NCBI GenBank assembly: GCA_050743265.1
Contig: JBOGEN010000214.1
Location: 1 to 7,790, forward strand
DNA: 7,790 nt
DNA from: JBOGEN01 sp050743265
GTDB lineage: Bacteria; Actinomycetota; Actinomycetes; JBOGEN01
Direction: 5' to 3'
The position numbers and the translations under genes were made by a program. Below are positions 5,184 through 7,790 of the stretch, one piece after another. Positions within the stretch are counted from its first letter, which is position 1, and every line of letters begins with the position of its first letter. The notes beneath the pieces were generated by a model. That model saw only the letters and a program-made list of their open reading frames with translations. It made no database searches and had not been told where the DNA came from.

Positions 5184-6499
5184 CTGAGCTCGGACCCCTT
5201 GGTCTCGCGCAGCGTGAGGATGGTGGCGAAGGCGATCACGGCGCCCACCGTCACGTACCAGAAGAACAGCTGGCTCTTGCCGGCGTCCGCGAGCGCGGTG
5301 ATGACGAGCGGCGCCGTGCCGCCGAAGCACGCGACGGTCAGGTTGTACCAGGCGCCGATGCCGATGCCACGGACCTCGGTCGGGAAGAGCTCGCTCATGA
5401 TCGCCGGAGCGATGGACGAGAGCAGCGCGTACAGGCCGAGCCCCGTGCAGAACACGACGAGCAGGTTCACCAGGCCCGGACCCACCAGCGCCGAGAGCGG
5501 GACGGTGAGCACGGCGATGGCCGCGGACCAGACGAGCATCTGCGGCTTGCGCCCGTAGGTGTCCGAGAGCTTGCCGAACGGGTACTGCAGCGCGACGAAC
5601 AGCGCGGTGCCCACGGACAGCGCGAGGAACACGTCCCCGTCGTCCGCACCCTCGGAGTTCACCGCGAACGGCGTCAGCGCCGCGAAGAACGTGTAGTAGC
5701 ACAGCGTCGAGAGCATGGTGAAGCCGATGAGCTGGCCGACCGCCCGCGGGTGCTCGCGCAGAGTCGTGAGCAGCGGGCGCTTGAGCTCCTGCGCCTTGAC
5801 CTTGTTCTCCTCGAACTGCTCGGTCTCCGCGAGGCTGCGGCGCAGCCACAGCCCCAGCAGGCCGAGCGCGCCGCCGATGATGAACGGGATCCGCCAGCCG
5901 AACGACGCCAGCTGGTCGTCGTTCAGCGTGTTCGCGAGGAGCACGCCCAGCAGGGACGCCAGGAGCAGGGCGGTGCCGGTGGAGGTGTAGAAGAACGAGG
6001 AGTACCGGCCGCGCCACGACGGAGGCGCGATCTCCCCGAGGTACGCGGACGCGTTCGACACCTCGCCGCCCAGGGACATGCCCTGCGCGACCCGGGCCAG
6101 CAGCAGCAGGATCGGCGCCAGCCAGCCGACCTGGCTGAACGTCGGCAGCAGGCCGATGACCAGGGAGCCGCCCGCCATCATCGCGATGGTGAGGATCATC
6201 GCCGTGCGGCGGCCCTTGAGGTCGGCGAACCGGCCGAGCAGCCACCCGCCGAGCGGGCGGAAGAAGAAGGCCAGCGCGTACGTCGCGGACGTGTTGATCA
6301 GCGCGAGGGTGGGGTCGCCCGAGGGAAAGATCTGGGTCGCGAAGTAGATGCTGAACGTCGCGTAGACGGTCCAGTCGTACCACTCGATGGCGTTGCCGAT
6401 GCTCGCCGCGACGAGGAGCCGGACGGGTAGCCGGTGCCGTTCCTCGGTCTCGGTGGTCGCGCCGACGGTGGTGCCCGCCGTGGGTCGTGTCTCAGTCAT
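5180..6499 (-). CDS. MFS transporter, metabolite:H+ symporter (MHS) type
   Basis: A 439-residue inner-membrane secondary transporter expected to import an organic acid or amino-acid-like metabolite with protons. A hydrophilic N-terminal tail (1-25) precedes the MHS hallmark ASIGNAIEWYDWTVYATFS (32-50). The loop 2-3 MFS signature is at GRFADLKGRR (89-98) and its repeat at GKLSDTYGRKP (309-319). ARVAQGMSLGGEVSNAS (135-151) and LGEIAPPSWRGRYSS (154-168) are typical of the KgtP/ProP/ShiA branch. About 12 hydrophobic segments are visible, with a charged central loop at 221-250; length is normal. ATG 6499 is supported by GGGGG 6 bases upstream (6506-6510). It overlaps the M20 gene by GTGA, so the transported compound may be that enzyme's substrate or product. 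The substrate is not decidable from sequence; alpha-ketoglutarate, proline/betaine, citrate or an acylated amino acid are possible. Confidence 0.93.
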   Translation of the reverse strand: MTETRPTAGTTVGATTETEERHRLPVRLLVAASIGNAIEWYDWTVYATFSIYFATQIFPSGDPTLALINTSATYALAFFFRPLGGWLLGRFADLKGRRTAMILTIAMMAGGSLVIGLLPTFSQVGWLAPILLLLARVAQGMSLGGEVSNASAYLGEIAPPSWRGRYSSFFYTSTGTALLLASLLGVLLANTLNDDQLASFGWRIPFIIGGALGLLGLWLRRSLAETEQFEENKVKAQELKRPLLTTLREHPRAVGQLIGFTMLSTLCYYTFFAALTPFAVNSEGADDGDVFLALSVGTALFVALQYPFGKLSDTYGRKPQMLVWSAAIAVLTVPLSALVGPGLVNLLVVFCTGLGLYALLSSIAPAIMSELFPTEVRGIGIGAWYNLTVACFGGTAPLVITALADAGKSQLFFWYVTVGAVIAFATILTLRETKGSELR

Positions 6500-6505
6500 G
6501 GAAGT

Positions 6506-6515
6506 CCCCCGGGGG
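6506..6515 (-). promoter_or_regulatory. Ribosome binding site of the MFS gene within a CCCCCGGGGG palindrome
   Basis: The minus-strand GGGGG at 6506-6510 is the only Shine-Dalgarno-like run before ATG 6499. It forms half of a 10-base palindrome and is followed on the plus strand by further GGGCCC. It could be partly hidden by pairing with nearby C runs in the leader. Confidence 0.35.
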
Positions 6516-6550
6516 GCCCTGGTCGGATTTGCCGGTCCCCTCCCCCGCCC

Positions 6551-6570
6551 GGTGTGACCCGAAACACACC
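6551..6570. promoter_or_regulatory. GGTGTG-N8-CACACC inverted repeat upstream of the MFS gene
   Basis: Perfect 6-bp arms GGTGTG (6551-6556) and CACACC (6565-6570) flank ACCCGAAA. The dyad centre is about 61 bases before the MFS start and 36 bases past the end of the acyl-CoA synthetase gene, in the 97-base gap between them. It could be an operator for the MFS-M20 unit or a weak terminator stem after the ligase gene. No U-run follows on the minus strand, which favours an operator. No clear promoter hexamers were found beside it. Confidence 0.35.
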
Positions 6571-6596
6571 GAGATGCCCCGACGAGGCGCCCTGAG

Positions 6597-7790
6597 TCAG
6601 TCTTGCCTGGTCAGGGCCCTTTCTCGTAGGACGTACTTCTGCACCTTCCCGGTGGCCGTCTTGGGCAGGTCGGTGAACACCACCTGCTTGGGGGCCTTGA
6701 AGTGGGCGATCCGGGCGCGGACGTGCGCGACGATCTCGTCCGGGCTGGCCGTCGCCCCAGGGCGCAGCGTCACGTACGCGGCGGGGACCTCGCCCCACTT
6801 CGGGTCCGGTGCCGCGATGACGGCCACCTCGAGCACGGCCGGGTGCGAGGCCACGGCGTTCTCCACCTCGAGCGAGGCGATGTTCTCCCCCCCGGAGATG
6901 ATCACGTCCTTGCTGCGGTCCGTCACCTGCACGTACCCGTCGGGGTGACGGACGGCCAGGTCGCCGCTGCGGAACCATCCGTCGGGAGCGGCCGCGCGGG
7001 TGGCCTCCTCGTCCTTGAGGTAGCCGAGCATGACGGTGTTGCCGCGCATGGCGATCTCGCCGACGGTGGCCCCGTCCCAGGGGACGTCCTTGCCCTCGGC
7101 GTCGACGACGCGCAGGCCGCCCGCAGCCATGGCCCGGACTCCCTGGCGTGCGCTGAGCACGGCACGCTCAGCCGTGTCGCACGCGTCCCACTCCGGCCGC
7201 CAGTCGCACACGACCGACGGCCCGAACGTCTCGGTCAGCCCGTACAGGTGCGTGACGTCGACACCGAGGTCGGCCATCCGTTCGAGGATCGTCGGGCTGG
7301 GCGGGGCACCGCCGGTGCAGATGCGCAGGCTGCGGCCCGGCGGCAGGGGTGCGGCCTGCTCGGCATACGCGATCATGGTGAGCACGGTCGGGGCGCCGTT
7401 GAGGTGGGTGACCCCTTCCTCCGCGACCAGCCGCCAGATCTCGGCCGGGTCCACCGCACGCAGGCAGATGTGGCGTCCCCCGGCCGCGGTGACGGCCCAC
7501 GGGAACGACCACCCGTTGCAGTGGAACATCGGCAACGTCCAGAGGAAGACCGTCGACGGGCTCAGGCCCGCGTGCCCGACCTGGGCAAGCGCCTGCAGGT
7601 ACGCCCCGCGGTGGTGGTACATCACGCCCTTGGGCTCGCCCGTAGTCCCGCTCGTGTAGTTCACGGCCAGCAGGTCGGTCTCGTCTGCGGGCACCGTCGT
7701 CCGCGGCGTGCCACCGGTGGCGAGCGCCTCGTAGTCGTCCCGCGGCCCGCCGGCGCGCAGCAGCCGCAGCGGCGAGGCGCCGGCCGGCTC
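6597..7790 (-). CDS. Acyl-CoA synthetase (AMP-forming), N-terminus beyond the window
   Basis: Activates a carboxylic acid to its CoA thioester through an acyl-adenylate. The 397 visible residues remain open to base 7790, so the start lies outside; about 140-150 residues of a usual 530-550 are missing. Visible ANL motifs, numbered from the window edge: phosphate loop TSGTTGEPKG (46-55), MFHCNGW (88-94), YGLTET (183-188), DGWFRSGDL (270-278), hinge and SKDVIISGGENI (293-304), and C-terminal KTATGK with catalytic K382. MFHCNGW with YHHRGAYLQAL is characteristic of the medium-chain AlkK/DmdB-like branch, so a fatty or short branched acid is likelier than an aromatic one. An in-frame GTG at 7694 is internal: the reading upstream (LLRAGGPRDDYEAL) still resembles the family. 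It is on the same strand as the MFS-M20 pair, 97 bases upstream, but shared function is not shown. Confidence 0.95.
   Translation of the reverse strand, partial: EPAGASPLRLLRAGGPRDDYEALATGGTPRTTVPADETDLLAVNYTSGTTGEPKGVMYHHRGAYLQALAQVGHAGLSPSTVFLWTLPMFHCNGWSFPWAVTAAGGRHICLRAVDPAEIWRLVAEEGVTHLNGAPTVLTMIAYAEQAAPLPPGRSLRICTGGAPPSPTILERMADLGVDVTHLYGLTETFGPSVVCDWRPEWDACDTAERAVLSARQGVRAMAAGGLRVVDAEGKDVPWDGATVGEIAMRGNTVMLGYLKDEEATRAAAPDGWFRSGDLAVRHPDGYVQVTDRSKDVIISGGENIASLEVENAVASHPAVLEVAVIAAPDPKWGEVPAAYVTLRPGATASPDEIVAHVRARIAHFKAPKQVVFTDLPKTATGKVQKYVLRERALTRQD

Noticed and set aside
5184..6383. Open frame making a 788-residue fusion upstream of the M20 enzyme
   Set aside because: The upstream 400 residues are an out-of-frame shadow of the MFS gene: low-complexity Arg/Ala/Gly-rich sequence with no domain. 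The GTGA overlap gives a natural M20 start.
4604..6430. 608-residue plus-strand open frame opposite the MFS and M20 genes
   Set aside because: Arg/Ala/Glu-rich translation typical of antisense frames in GC-rich genes; both strands cannot plausibly code here and the minus strand holds clear families.
7692..7694. GTG at 7694 as the start of the acyl-CoA synthetase
   Set aside because: The frame stays open to the window edge with family-like sequence upstream, and a start here would remove most of the N-terminal domain just before the phosphate loop.
1..7790. Defence system, CRISPR array, mobile element or tRNA
   Set aside because: No spaced repeats, transposase or nuclease-like proteins, terminal inverted repeats or tRNA cloverleaf were seen; all clear genes are catabolic, transport or small ligand-binding types.

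Overview
The window is very GC-rich DNA (about 70% by eye). It has GTG starts, GTGA stop/start overlaps and long spurious open frames in nearly every frame, as expected of a high-GC actinobacterium. Gene content and style fit a soil-type actinobacterium, possibly of the order Micrococcales, but the genus cannot be fixed from sequence alone. No RNA gene, CRISPR array, insertion sequence or phage feature was seen. All intergenic gaps are shorter than 115 bases.

Left half (60-3425): a homogentisate (tyrosine/phenylalanine) catabolic locus. hmgA, homogentisate 1,2-dioxygenase, lies on the minus strand. It is divergent from a plus-strand pair made of an unrecognised 289-residue protein and fahA, fumarylacetoacetase. 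These two overlap by GTGA, so they are probably co-transcribed and translationally coupled. The 112-base divergent region carries a perfect 8-3-8 palindrome plus two abutting 5-6-5 inverted repeats, which are good operator candidates. HmgA makes maleylacetoacetate and FahA cleaves fumarylacetoacetate, so a cis-trans isomerase is needed between them. No glutathione-transferase-type isomerase (MaiA) is present here, and actinobacteria generally lack glutathione. The unknown protein sits exactly in the missing step's slot and is the most interesting object in the window.

Middle (3426-4001): a GC-rich spacer with a 13-bp perfect stem, then a small SRPBCC-fold (polyketide cyclase/START-like) protein that may be translated from a leaderless transcript.

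Right half (4017-7790, all minus strand): read in transcription order, a 5'-truncated acyl-CoA synthetase running off the right edge, a 97-base gap with a GGTGTG/CACACC inverted repeat, an MFS transporter of the metabolite:H+ symporter type, and an M20 metallo-hydrolase that overlaps the transporter by GTGA. The transporter/hydrolase pair looks like an uptake-and-deacylation or peptide-cleavage unit of unknown substrate. The M20 gene is convergent with the SRPBCC gene, with only 15 bases between stops.
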